Positions 1 to 9,980 of a DNA stretch of 64,000 nucleotides are shown one piece after another (the stretch's first letter is position 1; every line of letters begins with the position of its first letter). Made by a program: the position numbers and the translations under genes. This DNA comes from Gnetum montanum (Eukaryota > Streptophyta > Gnetopsida > Gnetales > Gnetaceae): positions 5,233 to 69,232 of the forward strand of contig MNCI01020481.1 in assembly GCA_015680685.1 (NCBI GenBank). Reading direction: 5' to 3'. Below the pieces are notes generated by a model. The model made no database searches, had not been told where the DNA came from, and saw only the letters and a list, made by a program, of their open reading frames with translations.

Positions 1-480
1 GCGACAATCGAAAAAAGGGTAGAAGATAATAAGAATAAGAACTCAACTGCCAATTTCACATATCAATGTAATGTCTATCTGTACGATCACCCCAAAGGCC
101 GATGTCTAGTTTTGTCACATTTACATGAGCATTGGGGAGGAATGTTACATCCAAATTTCGTACAGAAATATCAGGTTCAACCATAGTGGCAAAAACCTCA
201 GTCGTGGGGGAGGCCACTACCAACTAGACCATACCCTTCGTATGTCCCAACACCAAATTCTTATTATGTTCAACACCCTGTTTCTCCAATAGGATCATCA
301 TCCTCTACCTCCCCTCATTGTTATCATTCTCTTGAGTACTATCCATCCATGTCCTCTCCAACAAAATCACCACCTCATGTACCTTACACTTCTCCTCAAC
401 CTCAATATTCTCATACTTCACCCTCTTCTATATCACCACTAGTTGTGCCAAAGGCTTTGCACCACAGCACCAACCCATGA
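1..480 (+). pseudogene. gag C-terminal fragment of copy X
   Basis: The frame containing positions 67-105 reads CNVYLYDHPKGRC followed by LVLSHL. It corresponds to the zinc-knuckle-like motif at the C-terminal end of gag in copies A, B, C and D (for example CDIYKYKHPKEC in C). A Tyr/Pro/Ser-rich tail follows, with runs such as PTPNSYYVQHPVSP, as in the other copies. A stop interrupts the frame at about 187, and the frame ends near 480. The capsid part lies upstream of the window. Gag would package the element RNA into cytoplasmic particles; this copy cannot make a complete one. Confidence 0.6.
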
Positions 481-647
481 ACGTTACTTGTGTTGCTGCT
501 GTCAATAGTAGTGGAAACCCTCCATAACATCGAAAGCATTCTTTCTTTAAGCAGGATCATAGAAAGAGATAGCACAGTTTCGAAACCACTACATCCTCCA
601 ACTTAGCACAAGTTCAATGCTATGATGCATCCACCTCCTCAAACTCA

Positions 648-965
648 ATGCCTCTTGTTACTCTATCTGGGCCACCAATCAACACTCCAACAATCATGGG
701 GCCCAATGAATATTGCCACATGGGGAGACATGTTGATCCTTGCATACCATCTTACACTCACAAGTACCATAGTGGGTCAACTCCTTATAAATTAACCACA
801 TCTTATAACTTGTCCCACTATGTCAACTCTAATCAAGTGTGTGAACCCCAATGGGGCAAGTATGACCAGGCCCCAATATTTCCAACATGCAAGGATCCTA
901 ACCTTCCATTTATTGGTTCTAGCCATGCTCAACCATTTAGCTATGGGGGGTATCCTCCATTCTAA
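648..965 (+). pseudogene. 105-codon Pro/Tyr/His-rich open frame, unassigned
   Basis: An uninterrupted frame follows the gag tail and ends just before the T-rich tract. It encodes a polar, Pro-, Tyr-, His- and Ser-rich peptide with no recognisable domain or membrane segment. Its place matches the end of gag or the deleted gag-pol junction of copy X. I found no clear counterpart in the other copies. It could be a diverged gag tail or sequence picked up at the deletion. I infer no function. Confidence 0.3.
942..953 (+). promoter_or_regulatory. Internal polypurine-like tract, copy X
   Basis: TATGGGGGGTAT lies immediately before the T-rich stretch. Copies A, C and D have ATGGGGGAGA or ATAGGGGAGA at the same place after integrase. 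It resembles the terminal polypurine tract and could act as a second plus-strand primer; that role is inference. Confidence 0.35.
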
Positions 966-2372
966 CAGCACAGAATTAATAACTATTTTTCTATTTCTTC
1001 AATTTTTCAATTTTTTGTTTTCCAGTTTTTCACCTTTTAATTTATTGTTTTATTGTTTATCTTTTTGTCTTTTTATCTTTTTATGAGTAATATCATCTAC
1101 AAATAAAACACTCATGTGACTCATTGGTTGAGGTGTTGTTCTATGCTATCAAGTCTCAAGTGACTAATTATTTGAACAACGAGCCCATCACATCCACCCA
1201 AACATTCTATTAATAAGAGGTTCTACTATGGGTACGATGATATTCTTAACATCATTAAAACTTAAAGTAAGTTTTGTGCTCATTATGCCCAAAGTGAAAA
1301 ATGATGGACTAAGAGGTAATGGCCAAGGTGTGACATCAAGGGAACTTGTGGACTCTCTTTGGTGACATCTGTAGGTGCTATCATGTAGCTTGGTTGTACT
1401 AAGATCCTTGTAGATCTAACGAAAAAGGGGAGTAAGAGTAATCAAAAGGCACTCAATCAAGGAAATCCAATGCTGTTCTAGGGGGGTCCCATTGGAAAGA
1501 CATGCACCCATGCTTGAAGGTAGGAAGCTTCTCTAGATTAAGCAATACTTAAAAAAAAAGAGAAAAAAAAAAGAGAGAGAAGAAGAAAAAAAAGATTAAG
1601 ATCAAAGTGCCACAAAGTAATTTTTAATCACTCCTCCCTTGAACAAAACGCCAAGTGATCGTACACCTTACTATCATGGTGCTCTTATTATTGTCTATCA
1701 TTGGGAAAAAACAATGTGATGTCACTGATCAGAGGAATAGACTTGGTCCTGATTTTGAGTGTTAGGTTAATGACGCATTAATCATGCCCTACACTGAGAA
1801 TTCATTGTGCCTTGAGTCAGTTATCTCATGTCCCAATCTTTGAAATCCCTTCTATAATTCACCTCATCTCGTTGTTCATGTAATTGTGACTCGTGTCTTG
1901 TATAGCATTGAATTCATATCTCATCACGGTGGTATCAACATGTGTGTGTTTTGTTGCATTGGCATAGATTACATTTAACCCTTCTAGAATCTACAGACAT
2001 TTTAAGGTGTGGTTACGCAAGGGCATTATAGGTTGGAACTTGCTTTGGGGAGGACCCACTTGTGTGACTTTTGTAATTTGTACTTGTTGCACACAACCAC
2101 ATCATCTTATATTCTTCGAGTACTTCATTGCCAAATCTATTATTTCCTTTGTCATCATTTTATCAAACGTTCCTCAAAATCAGGTCCTTTTATGTGCCAC
2201 CTAAACAAACCAAGTTCGACATTAAAATTTTAGGGCAACTTCCTCAAAAAAATTTCTAACTCTAAAATCACACTAAGCAAAGAATTCAACATTTATTAAA
2301 GGCAATGAGTAAGGTATGAAATCATTGAACTTTTTTCAATAACCTTATTAACAATTGATCTTTGTGTGATTA
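966..2372 (+). other. Post-pol non-coding region of copy X
   Basis: A T-rich tract (about 985-1085) is followed by sequence alignable by eye with the region between integrase and the third ORF in copies A-D. This includes a block ending CTTTGGGGAGGACCCACTTG near 2043-2065 that recurs in A (8960), C (44970) and D (56130). Purine-rich low-complexity sequence lies at about 1548-1600. I see no gene here. Confidence 0.55.
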
Positions 2373-2800
2373 TAGATGGCCCCTAAAAGAAGACAACAAG
2401 GAGGACCTTCTCAAGGTGCAACTGAACGACATGGGGGAGGTAGAGGCCAAGGACCTCATGCAGAACATGTAGAGTAGAAGGCACAATCATTCAGCATCCA
2501 TCATGAAACTCCTATTACTGCATAATCTATCCAAGCAAAAGAAGGAGAGGATAGGGCCTAAGCCTATGAAGAGGAATGACGGCTAATTGCAGCATGCAAG
2601 TCAAGGCCAATCAAGTGTTCCTGCAGTTGTCATGTCCATGAAAAGTGCCAACTCCATCAAACATTGGAACATCAGTATGGATGGCACTTCTTCAATGGTA
2701 TCAATCTCAGAAGCCTAGCATGTAGAACAAAGGAAAGGCACCCATGAAGGAACCACCACTACCAGGAACCCCATGAGTTCCACAAGTTTTGTCTTCTGTA
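2373..2800 (+). pseudogene. Third-ORF start and remnant, copy X
   Basis: TAG at 2373-2375 precedes ATG at 2376, and the frame begins MAPKRRQQGGPSQG, matching the third-ORF start of D (MAPKQKFLQEGEPSQ, 56956). After about 30 codons stops appear and most of the ORF found in C and D is missing, so this is a deleted remnant. The stretch 2483-2606 is the one that reappears inverted at 3326-3450. The full-length third ORF in D is about 950 codons long. Confidence 0.5.
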
Positions 2801-2940
2801 TCTATGTCCAAATTTTATTTAATTCTCCACTATGGCATGAATAAATTCCTAGTTAGTCAATAATCCCATACCTATTCACTATGTAATCAATTGAACTTGT
2901 TCCTCACTTTCTTTGACTCGAGGACGAGTTGTTATTCAGT

Positions 2941-2950
2941 TGTGGGGGTA
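2941..2950 (+). promoter_or_regulatory. Polypurine tract, copy X
   Basis: TGTGGGGGTA directly abuts the LTR start TGATGAG. It is the conserved plus-strand priming site of this family. Confidence 0.75.
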
Positions 2951-3324
2951 TGATGAGTCATGGTCTATCAGGTCCTGTTATCAGATCCCTGTTATTGGAC
3001 CCCTATTATGAGAACCTTGATATAAGATACTAGGTTTGATGGGTCCCAATATCAGACCATCAATATCGGACCTATATTAACTAGGCTGCATATATAGGGC
3101 CCCGTATACATGGCCCCGTTGATGCATCTGTCCATGCATCTACATTGCCTCGTTTACGCAGCGCCTATTCTAGCCTATAAATAAGTGTGCTTCTACCACA
3201 CTTAGGTATCCTTTGGGTCAATTGTAGGGAAGCTCTTGCAATTTGTTTTCATAGGAGTTAGACTATTTTCCCAAGTGCATGCCCACAGTGTGATGCTTGT
3301 AATTGTACGGAACCTTTATTCGAG
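2951..3324 (+). repeat. 3' LTR of copy X, truncated at an N
   Basis: Starts TGATGAG after the polypurine tract. U3 contains short repeats of the type TATCAGACC. A TATA box (TATAAATA) lies at 3176-3183 and the R region reads CTTTATTCGAG up to 3324, where an N interrupts. About half of the LTR is missing. Confidence 0.7.
3176..3183 (+). promoter_or_regulatory. TATA box in LTR of copy X
   Basis: TATAAATA lies at the position that holds TATAAATA or TATAAG in every other LTR of the window. Confidence 0.55.
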
Positions 3325-3451
3325 NACCTTGACATGCATGCTGCAATTAGCCGTCATTCCTCTTCATAGGCTTAGGCCCTATCCTCTCCTTCTTTTGCTT
3401 GGATAGATTATGCAATAATAGGAGTTTCATGATGGATGCTGAATGATTGTN
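3325..3451. other. N-bounded 125-bp block, inverted copy of 2483-2606
   Basis: Single Ns lie at 3325 and 3451. The 125 bases between them are the reverse complement of 2483-2606 with two mismatches that I can see. The block breaks two different LTRs: copy X's LTR stops at the left N and copy A's LTR begins, about 13 bp short, at the right N. This looks like an assembly join, although a real inversion cannot be excluded. Confidence 0.8.
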
Positions 3452-4243
3452 TATTGCATGGGCCGTGATATCATGTTGCCCCTACGATATCACGTACGAG
3501 ATATCGTAGCCCATCGCCTTGTCTATAAATAAGAGACAACTTTCCCTTATTTTCACATCTAGATCTAGAACCTTAGCTAAACTATGGTAGTTTTACCATT
3601 CCAGAGATAGAATAATTTCCATGTGCCCGCAGTAGGAGTCTCAAAGTGAACGGATCTTTATTCAAGCAATTTTGTACCTGAGTACACAATTATGTACGGA
3701 AATTAAGATGAACTTTCTAATAAACCTTGTAGTATATGGACTAAGCTAAATAGGACTTTAATTATTATTAAATGTTTAAATGATTTCTTAGATAATTAAT
3801 CTCTCTCAACCATCAACTCTCCTAGTTAAGTGCATTCAGTACGATCGCTTCGAGCATGTGTGCTACGCTTGGTAACCCAGTAATGAATAGCATTTGGTAA
3901 TCCTAGTAGTGTTGCACTGGTTCAGGGTGTGTATGGCAAGTGGGAACAGATACTAATGCTAGGATAATTAAAGCTTAGTTAGTGGAAGTTAGTTAGTTAG
4001 TCTCTTCACCCTTTCCCCTCTTAGCATAGGCGATAAAAAGATAAAATACATAAAAATCATATACCTCAGACTTACTTAACCATACAACCGTGACAATACA
4101 AGTAAGTTTGGGAAGAGAATGATTGATTAACCTTAAGTGTTCCATTAAGGCACGTAAGCACTTAGTCCTTGGAGTTTGACCGAATCGCATGTGAGACACT
4201 CGTATTCGTATGGTTGAGTGTAGGGGTACCTCGCCACTCATCA
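3452..4243 (+). repeat. 5' LTR of copy A
   Basis: Aligns along its length with 9712-10517, lacking about 13 bp at its start, where an N sits. TATA box TATAAATA at 3524-3531. The poly(A) signal seen as AATAAA in the 3' LTR reads AATTAA here. Ends CTCATCA, one base before the primer-binding site. Differences from the 3' LTR are mostly C/T and G/A. Confidence 0.85.
3524..3531 (+). promoter_or_regulatory. TATA box in 5' LTR of copy A
   Basis: TATAAATA just downstream of the decayed U3 palindrome (about 3481-3510). This would be the promoter for the genomic RNA. Confidence 0.5.
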
Positions 4244-4244
4244 T

Positions 4245-4262
4245 TGGCATCGTTGCTGGGGA
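4245..4262 (+). promoter_or_regulatory. Primer-binding site, tRNA-Asp type, copy A
   Basis: TGGCATCGTTGCTGGGGA begins one base after the LTR end. It closely resembles TGGCGCCGTTGCCGGGGA, the tRNA-Asp complement used by Athila-type elements. Two C-to-T-type differences reduce the match. Confidence 0.8.
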
Positions 4263-4335
4263 CTTAGTTGTTTGTGTGCTACGTAGAACATAAGAAATCG
4301 TTTACATTGTTGGGAGCTAAAACGAACCCTTAGGA

Positions 4336-6480
4336 TTGATCAACAAGAAAAATAACATACCGGTAAACAACACATTGAACAAGACTAAAATTTCTTCTTC
4401 TTTGAACAAAAGCACTTCATCGCCTAGGAACAACATAAGAGACAGTCAATGGCACAACACACATAACCAAAATCCGCCAGTTCCTCAAAAATTCAGTGTG
4501 GTATATATTCATCATGATGAATATATACACAACTTTAACTTTGTCTTCCATCAAGATGAACAACTGCATTGGAGAGACTTGGAAGGTAACATAGTGTTTC
4601 CTCCAGATAGGGTTGCCCCCAACATGCTCCTTCGTGCCCTTGCACGAATAAGCATGTCACAATTATATGTTGAGTACGTTGCATGCGATTACAACGTAAG
4701 GGACTACCATCCCACAGAAGTGCAATGTCAATGGGACTTGCGGTAGGAGAGTTACCACACATCGTTGAAGGGAAAAGGACCCCATAATGATTCACCTGTC
4801 ATAAGCGAAATTAAGGGTGGTGAACCTATTTTCATAAGTTCTCCACAAAATGATGTTCCCCCTCCTAACGATGGTGAGGAGGTGGTGTATCAGAACCTAC
4901 ACTCCACGATTCACAACCCTGGTTTTGATCCCCAAGAACAACAAGTGTTCAATGAGGGAACACAAATACAAGATAAGTGCAGGCATTCTGATCATCATCA
5001 TGATCGGGGTCGAGATCACTGAAGAGAAGGTAGGAAACATCGTCATGGAGATGGTTCTCCTTCTTCTTCACCTTCATCATCACATTCACCCTCTCCTTCA
5101 ACATTAGGACGTAGTCATAAGGAGCATAACTATGAGGATAAGGGTAAGCAAACTGAGAAACCTCGACAAGAGAGTCGAGAGTGAGGACGAGGGAATTCTA
5201 GGGAATCACAACATGGAAGAAGGGAAAGTAGGGAACCGCATAGACATCATAGATGCCATGACAGAAATGACCATGATGAACTCCTACTTGCAACCTGAAG
5301 CATGTTAGACATCATGGAGGCCGTTAGAATACCTACAAGGCACTAGAAAGATAGCAGGATCAAGAGACTTGACATTAATAATATCCCATGATTTGAGGGG
5401 GGATACAATGCTGATCCTCAGAACCACTTATAGGTATTTAACGATGCCTGTGCCTTGCAGAATATTGAAAACGAGTGGCAAAAATTAAAGTTGTTCCCAA
5501 GGATACTCATAAGAGAAGCAGAAAGCTGGTACTGGTCCTTAGAGCTGAAATCCATTAGAAGGTGGAGTACGATGATAGAACTATTTAACAATAAATATCA
5601 AACATACTCCCAAGTGTCCAACTTACAAAAGCAGATCCAAGGATGGAAGCAGGGTAATCATGAACCCTTGGATATTGCCATGGGCTGATATTATGCATTG
5701 TTACATCATTGCCTGGGCCATGGTTACGCACAATGGGATCAACTATGCCATCTCGTAGATGGGCTAAGACATGAAACTAGGAGAACCCTTGGAACATATG
5801 CCCAAGGGAGATTATTAGAGCTTAGGTCCCATGAGGTTCATAGATTGTTGGAGCAAGTAGTTAAGGAAGAAGGAGAGCTACGCAAGAGAGAAAGTGTAGA
5901 AGAGTATAACCATGATCCTTCCCTCCGAAAGAGGGTCGTGAGATTCTATGAGGACGAGGATGAGTCACCACTCGAAGAGTTGGTGAGTAGGAAAACCTTT
6001 CCGCTTCAAAAATTAACAATAGAAGTGTCAACTAAGGTAGATCAGATGTGGGACTCCTTAGATAGTAGATTTGAAACCATTTTAAAAATTGTAGAGTTGT
6101 CTAAGGAGTGAAGTAGTGACTATGATAAAAAGAAGAAGAGGGATTTGGACCATGCACGTAACAAAGGTAAGGGTAAAATGACTATCACTGAAGAGGTTGT
6201 GGATTCTGATATGGATAATGACAGTGGATGTGAAATATGCCAGTATGACTATCCTAAGGAATGTTGCCCAATAATCTCACATCTGCAAGAGTCTAGGGTG
6301 TATGCACTTAACCCACGACTTAACAAATAGCAAGCAACCCGAAGGTTACCTTATCCCCAAGGTAACCCAAGGTAGTTTCACCAACCACTAACGTATTATC
6401 CAAGTGGAACTCCACCACAACCTATTGAGAAACATCAGTAGTGGAAATACCCATAGTCATGGGGGATGCCACCATAAGAC
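4336..6480 (+). pseudogene. gag: gag of copy A, interrupted by stops
   Basis: Gag forms the particle around the element RNA. Segments 4336-4746, 4765-5022, 5455-5688, 5698-6111 and 6145-6330 share one frame, so most damage is nonsense rather than frameshift. The start seen as ATG TCT TCT TCT in copies C and D reads ATT here (near 4395), so the original start is lost. The N-terminal part carries HWRDLEGNIVFPP (about 4567). A capsid-like region runs from about 5377 to 6110 with SWYWSLELKSIRRW and ELFNNKYQTYSQ, resembling the plant retrotransposon gag domain. A compact zinc knuckle CEICQYDYPKEC (6229-6264) has Tyr where copy B has His. The Pro/Tyr-rich tail shifts frame after 6330. Confidence 0.75.
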
Positions 6481-6521
6481 AACAATACCCTTACAGGTAA
6501 CCGGATCCATATGGCTACTAC

Positions 6522-7715
6522 GTGCAGCAGCCAATCTCTCCAAGTGACTCTGTTAGTCACGTGATCCCACAACATCACTACCAAGCTTGGGAGTACTATA
6601 AGACTCCTTCTCCTGGGAGAGACATACCACATGCATACCATCCTCTGAATCTTTCTACCACTCTTACACCGATATCTCCACTACCACCTGCTCTAGAAAT
6701 GCAGGGGGAACTCCCCACTCAACCGCAACAACGCAATGCTACGAGAGCTGTGAACCTTCATCCTACTACTGGTTCTAACAACCGTACAAAGAGAAGACCT
6801 TTCTTCAGAACCAACAATCCAAACAAGCTCTCACAACCACAAGTGGTTGAGCCTCTGAATGTTCCTCCATGAAATAAGGCTTCGGAGCTCCCTTCAAACC
6901 AACAACAGAGCTCAACGCATATAGTTATGTTAACACATAGTGTCATTAACTAGATTAAGGAAGGCCACCTTCCTAGGCAACTCTCTGATCCTGGAAGTTC
7001 CTTAATCTACCTCTAAGTCGTTGCGAATGAACCACGTAAGGCTCTTCTAGACTCAGTTTTTGGAGTTAACTTGATATCGTAAGAAATGTATAAAGCTTGG
7101 AACTTGCCTCCACTAAAGAAGAGAAATATTCACTTAGAGCTGGTTGACCAGTCCATCACTATTCCCTTGGGACTAGTGGAGGACATCATTACCACTATGA
7201 GTGGTTGGTCATACCCAGCTGATTTCCTAGTGATCCAACTAAACAATGACAAAGGGGACTTCCCAATAATAATGGGAAGGGCATGGCTAAGCACCATAAA
7301 CGCATGCCTAGGAATCTGTGATCTTTCCCTAGAAATATCTAAGGAAAACACTTATGGGAAGATCAAGAAGAAGAAAGTTCCATGCATCACATACAGTGAT
7401 ACTGAAGGTGATGGCATACAAGGATGTTCAACATTGCCTGCATGCAACCAGTGTGCCCAGAAAGTTAACATACAAAAGTTCCTGTATGTAGTAACCACAC
7501 AACAAGAGAACACCTAGTGTGACAGCTAATTAAGAGAGAAACTCACCAACATGCATGGAACTAACTGGGGGACCAACCTGCACCCACATAGAAAGCATAG
7601 ATACATTGGAGTAAGAGTGTTGTTAACTTCCAACCCTTAAACTAAAACCACCAATCGAGGGAAGTTGGAAACTCTTAGAAAATCCAAATGAGTACTTCGA
7701 TAGGAGAATACTAGT
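6522..7715 (+). pseudogene. Protease region of copy A, with upstream linker
   Basis: The aspartic protease matures Gag-Pol. Frame 6522-6872 (Pro/Gln/Ser-rich linker) and frame 7086-7517 share a phase, separated by stops. The active-site neighbourhood reads LLDSVFGVNLIS (about 7045-7080), where the expected D-S/T-G has become D-S-V. A TAA follows immediately, and the same stop is present in copy B. The C-terminal half is well kept, with IPLGLVEDI and FPIIMGRAWLS, the latter being the conserved G-R region of retropepsins. Homology to copy B's linker continues past 7517 with further stops to about 7700, where RT would begin in B, C and D but is absent. Confidence 0.7.
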
Positions 7716-7828
7716 CTGTGTGCAACCAACCAACCCTTATCATGAACTTAGAATGGTCTATGCACATAGCACATTTGAGAGAGGATGACCTCACTCATTA
7801 TTTCGGATCTCCTCCTTCCAACTTAGTC
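7716..7828 (+). pseudogene. Integrase C-terminal remnant of copy A at a deletion junction
   Basis: Residues such as CVQPTNPYHELRMVYA and FRISSFQLSHGGD align with the last roughly 45 codons of integrase in C (ending ISSLQFSHGGD) and D (ISSLQLSHRGD). Because only the protease linker lies upstream, the junction at about 7700-7720 marks loss of roughly 3 kb of RT, RNase H and integrase. The exact junction needs alignment. Confidence 0.55.
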
Positions 7829-7838
7829 ATGGGGGAGA
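7829..7838 (+). promoter_or_regulatory. Internal polypurine-like tract, copy A
   Basis: ATGGGGGAGA lies at the same post-integrase place as in C (43781) and D (54846), followed by a T-rich stretch. Possible second plus-strand primer. Confidence 0.4.
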
Positions 7839-9318
7839 TTACCACCTATGCTGATCATTTAAGGCCCTCAGTTCCTGTTTAAAGTTTTCTTTTACACATT
7901 TTTGTTTTACAAATTTCTTTAACTTTTCTTATTTTTGTTTTACAACATCATTTATACTCTTTCATTTCTTTGTATGTTTGTTTATTTTGTTTGATTCATC
8001 ACCTAATAAGTGCTCCTGATGATGGTATGAACTGTATTCTATTGATTGCTAATGTTTGGTTTTTACCTTTAAGTTATGATGTTGATACTAAGGTATGGCT
8101 CTTTTGACATAGCAGGCAATGAGTCCACATCATCCATGCATCCATAAATTTCTATGGTCTCTCTTGGCTTAGAACTATATAGTCCCTTTCTCAATAATAA
8201 GAACTGTCAATGAATCAGTGATAGAGCATTTCTCAAACTAAGGAAGGACTCAAGAATTGAAAAGGGTGTGACTTCAAGGGGATTTGATGCACTTGTCCTG
8301 GCCATTCTCTTGGGTGCTTGGATGTTTTCTTCTTGAGTTTTCTTACCATTCTAATGTTGCCACATTATCAGGAAGCTGAGAAAATAAAAATAATAAGTAT
8401 TTGCATGGTGTGGTTCTCACGCAAAAAAAAAAAAAACAGTGAGAATTCAAAGCACACCCCTTAGACAAAATAATCATCTAAGCTACAAGCATTGGTTATG
8501 GAACTAAAATAAACATGTTCCCTCTAACTAAGGGCCTTCTTGCTTCCTACTTTCTCCTCTTTCATTTCATCAGAATGGTGGTCACTCTTTGATGAAGGCA
8601 TTCTTGTTACTTCAAGTGGATGGATGGGTTGAATGTATTGATGCGAATTCACTACATGTGGTTTTTTGAGGCTGGATTTGGAATGAGATCTACTAAGTCA
8701 CATTAACCATTAACACACAAGGGGCTATACACCACCTTGTTCTTGAGGCTCTATTCCATTCTCTCCTTGTCATCCTTCTTTCTCCATTTTTCACCTCATT
8801 GTCGGTTGTATCAATAGTCCATATTTTGGTTGATGCCTTGTTTTCTTTTTGGTAAACTCTTGTGGTTAAGAATTTAACTCTTGTTTCCAAATGACATTTC
8901 TAGAGCCTACGAACTCTTTAAATGTGGGATTGTTAGGGCATTAAGGGCATGAGCCTGCTTTGGGGAGGACCCACTGGCATTCCTATTTGGTGCATTCATT
9001 AATTTCTTTCCCTTCAACATTTCCATAATCACCATTTATTTTGTTCATCTCCATCTTTAACATCCATTTTATTGGTGTGGCTGTTGTTTCTTTTTCTCCA
9101 TCTTTGTTGTTCCTTTTCTTTTTCTCCATTCTCTCGCTATCGGAGGTTCGTTCTCAATCATGGGGGTCTTGGTCCAATTTTTTTGATTTTCTATAAACCC
9201 CTACACCTTGGGTAGGAACCAATATTATATCTCTAGATCCATATCAACCATATCATAACTCAGCCAATGGACCTTACACCGAAGAAAGGTATCAATTGCA
9301 TCATGATTCATTTACCCT
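7839..9318 (+). other. Non-coding half of copy A
   Basis: T-rich at 7870-7990, then sequence shared with B, C and D, including the hairpin and 20-nt box at 8414-8462 and a block ending CTTTGGGGAGGACCCACTGG near 8960. The short open frames here are not conserved between copies. I see no gene. Confidence 0.6.
8414..8462 (+). promoter_or_regulatory. Hairpin plus 20-nt conserved box, copy A
   Basis: TTCTCAC (8414-8420) and GTGAGAA (8439-8445) form a 7-bp stem around an A-rich loop. The right arm runs into GAATTCAAAGCACACCCCTT (8443-8462), a 20-mer identical in copies B, C and D although the surrounding sequence differs. Function unknown. Confidence 0.5.
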
Positions 9319-9351
9319 TGCTAATATAAGACTATGTTGTTTGTGCAGATG
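9319..9351 (+). promoter_or_regulatory. Predicted branch point and splice acceptor before third ORF, copy A
   Basis: TGCTAAT (9319-9325) fits a plant branch-point consensus. CAG (9346-9348) is followed directly by ATGG, with T-rich sequence between. The arrangement recurs in B, C and D, and in degraded form in X. Confidence 0.5.
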
Positions 9352-9660
9352 GCAATCATACAACAATGGATTGGATCCAGAGGAAGCACCTGGAATGGAC
9401 TGGTGCTAAAGCAGTTATGCAAGGAACAAGATTGATGACACACTTGTGGATGGACAACAAAAGGTGAAATCTTGGCGTTAGCAGCAACAGACTTCTTCTT
9501 TTCTCTCTCTCAGCTGCGAAATAGGCTGGATGTCAAATGTGTATAGTGTTCACTCTTGTTGTCATGAACACTAATTTTGATATGTTTTGTAATGATGATC
9601 CGTTCACATGTCACCCCATCTACCATTAGTGTCATTCAAGTCAATAATCCCATACCTTCC
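9349..9660 (+). pseudogene. Third-ORF remnant, copy A
   Basis: Starts ATGGCAATCATAC after the predicted acceptor. Stops appear within about 30 codons and the 2.8-kb ORF of D is reduced to about 0.3 kb. Copy B has the same short version, so A and B share the deletion. The remnant runs into the conserved stretch before the polypurine tract. Confidence 0.45.
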
Positions 9661-9701
9661 CAATATTTTGTAAGGAACTCGAGGATGAGTTTTCATTCAG
9701 T

Positions 9702-9711
9702 TATGGGGGTA
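9702..9711 (+). promoter_or_regulatory. Polypurine tract, copy A
   Basis: TATGGGGGTA directly abuts the 3' LTR. Confidence 0.75.
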
Positions 9712-9755
9712 TGATGGGACGCGATATCGTGTGGGCCGCGATATTGCGTCGACCC

Positions 9756-9783
9756 CTGCGATATCGCGTACGCGATATCGCAG
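9756..9783 (+). repeat. 28-bp perfect palindrome in U3, copy A
   Basis: The core is GATATCGCGTACGCGATATC; the arms extend symmetrically to 9756 and 9783. It lies 15 bp upstream of the TATA box and includes six CpG sites. The 5' LTR carries a decayed version at about 3481-3510. Confidence 0.8.
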
Positions 9784-9797
9784 CTTGTTGCCTTGTC

Positions 9798-9805
9798 TAT
9801 AAATA
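9798..9805 (+). promoter_or_regulatory. TATA box in 3' LTR of copy A
   Basis: TATAAATA, identical to the 5' LTR at 3524. Confidence 0.5.
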
Positions 9806-9974
9806 AGAGGTAGCTTTCCCTTTTTTTCACATCTAGATCTAGACCCTTAGCTAAACTCTGGCAGTTTTACCATTCCAGAGATAGGATAATTTCCATGTGC
9901 CCGCAGTAGGAGTCTCAAAGTGAACAGATCTTTATTCGAGCAATTTCGTACCTGAGCACACAATTGTGTACGGC

Positions 9975-9980
9975 AATAAA
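9975..9980 (+). terminator. Poly(A) signal in 3' LTR of copy A
   Basis: AATAAA within the conserved GGCAATAAAGATGA block of the R/U5 region. The same hexamer is at 36950 (C), 48022 and 60325 (D) and 62875 (solo LTR). Confidence 0.45.

Larger units (their letters stand above)
1..3324 (+). mobile_element. Copy X: 3' part of an Athila-like Ty3/gypsy element, pol deleted
   Basis: This segment holds the end of gag, then directly the T-rich and non-coding region that follows integrase in copies C and D, a remnant of the third ORF, a polypurine tract and the first 374 bp of a 3' LTR. Protease, RT, RNase H and integrase are absent, so X is an internally deleted, non-autonomous derivative. The 5' end lies outside the window and the LTR breaks off at an N at 3325. 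Membership in the family rests on the gag zinc-knuckle-like motif, the TGGGGGTA tract abutting TGATGAG, and the CTTTATTCGAG motif of the LTR R region. Confidence 0.75.
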
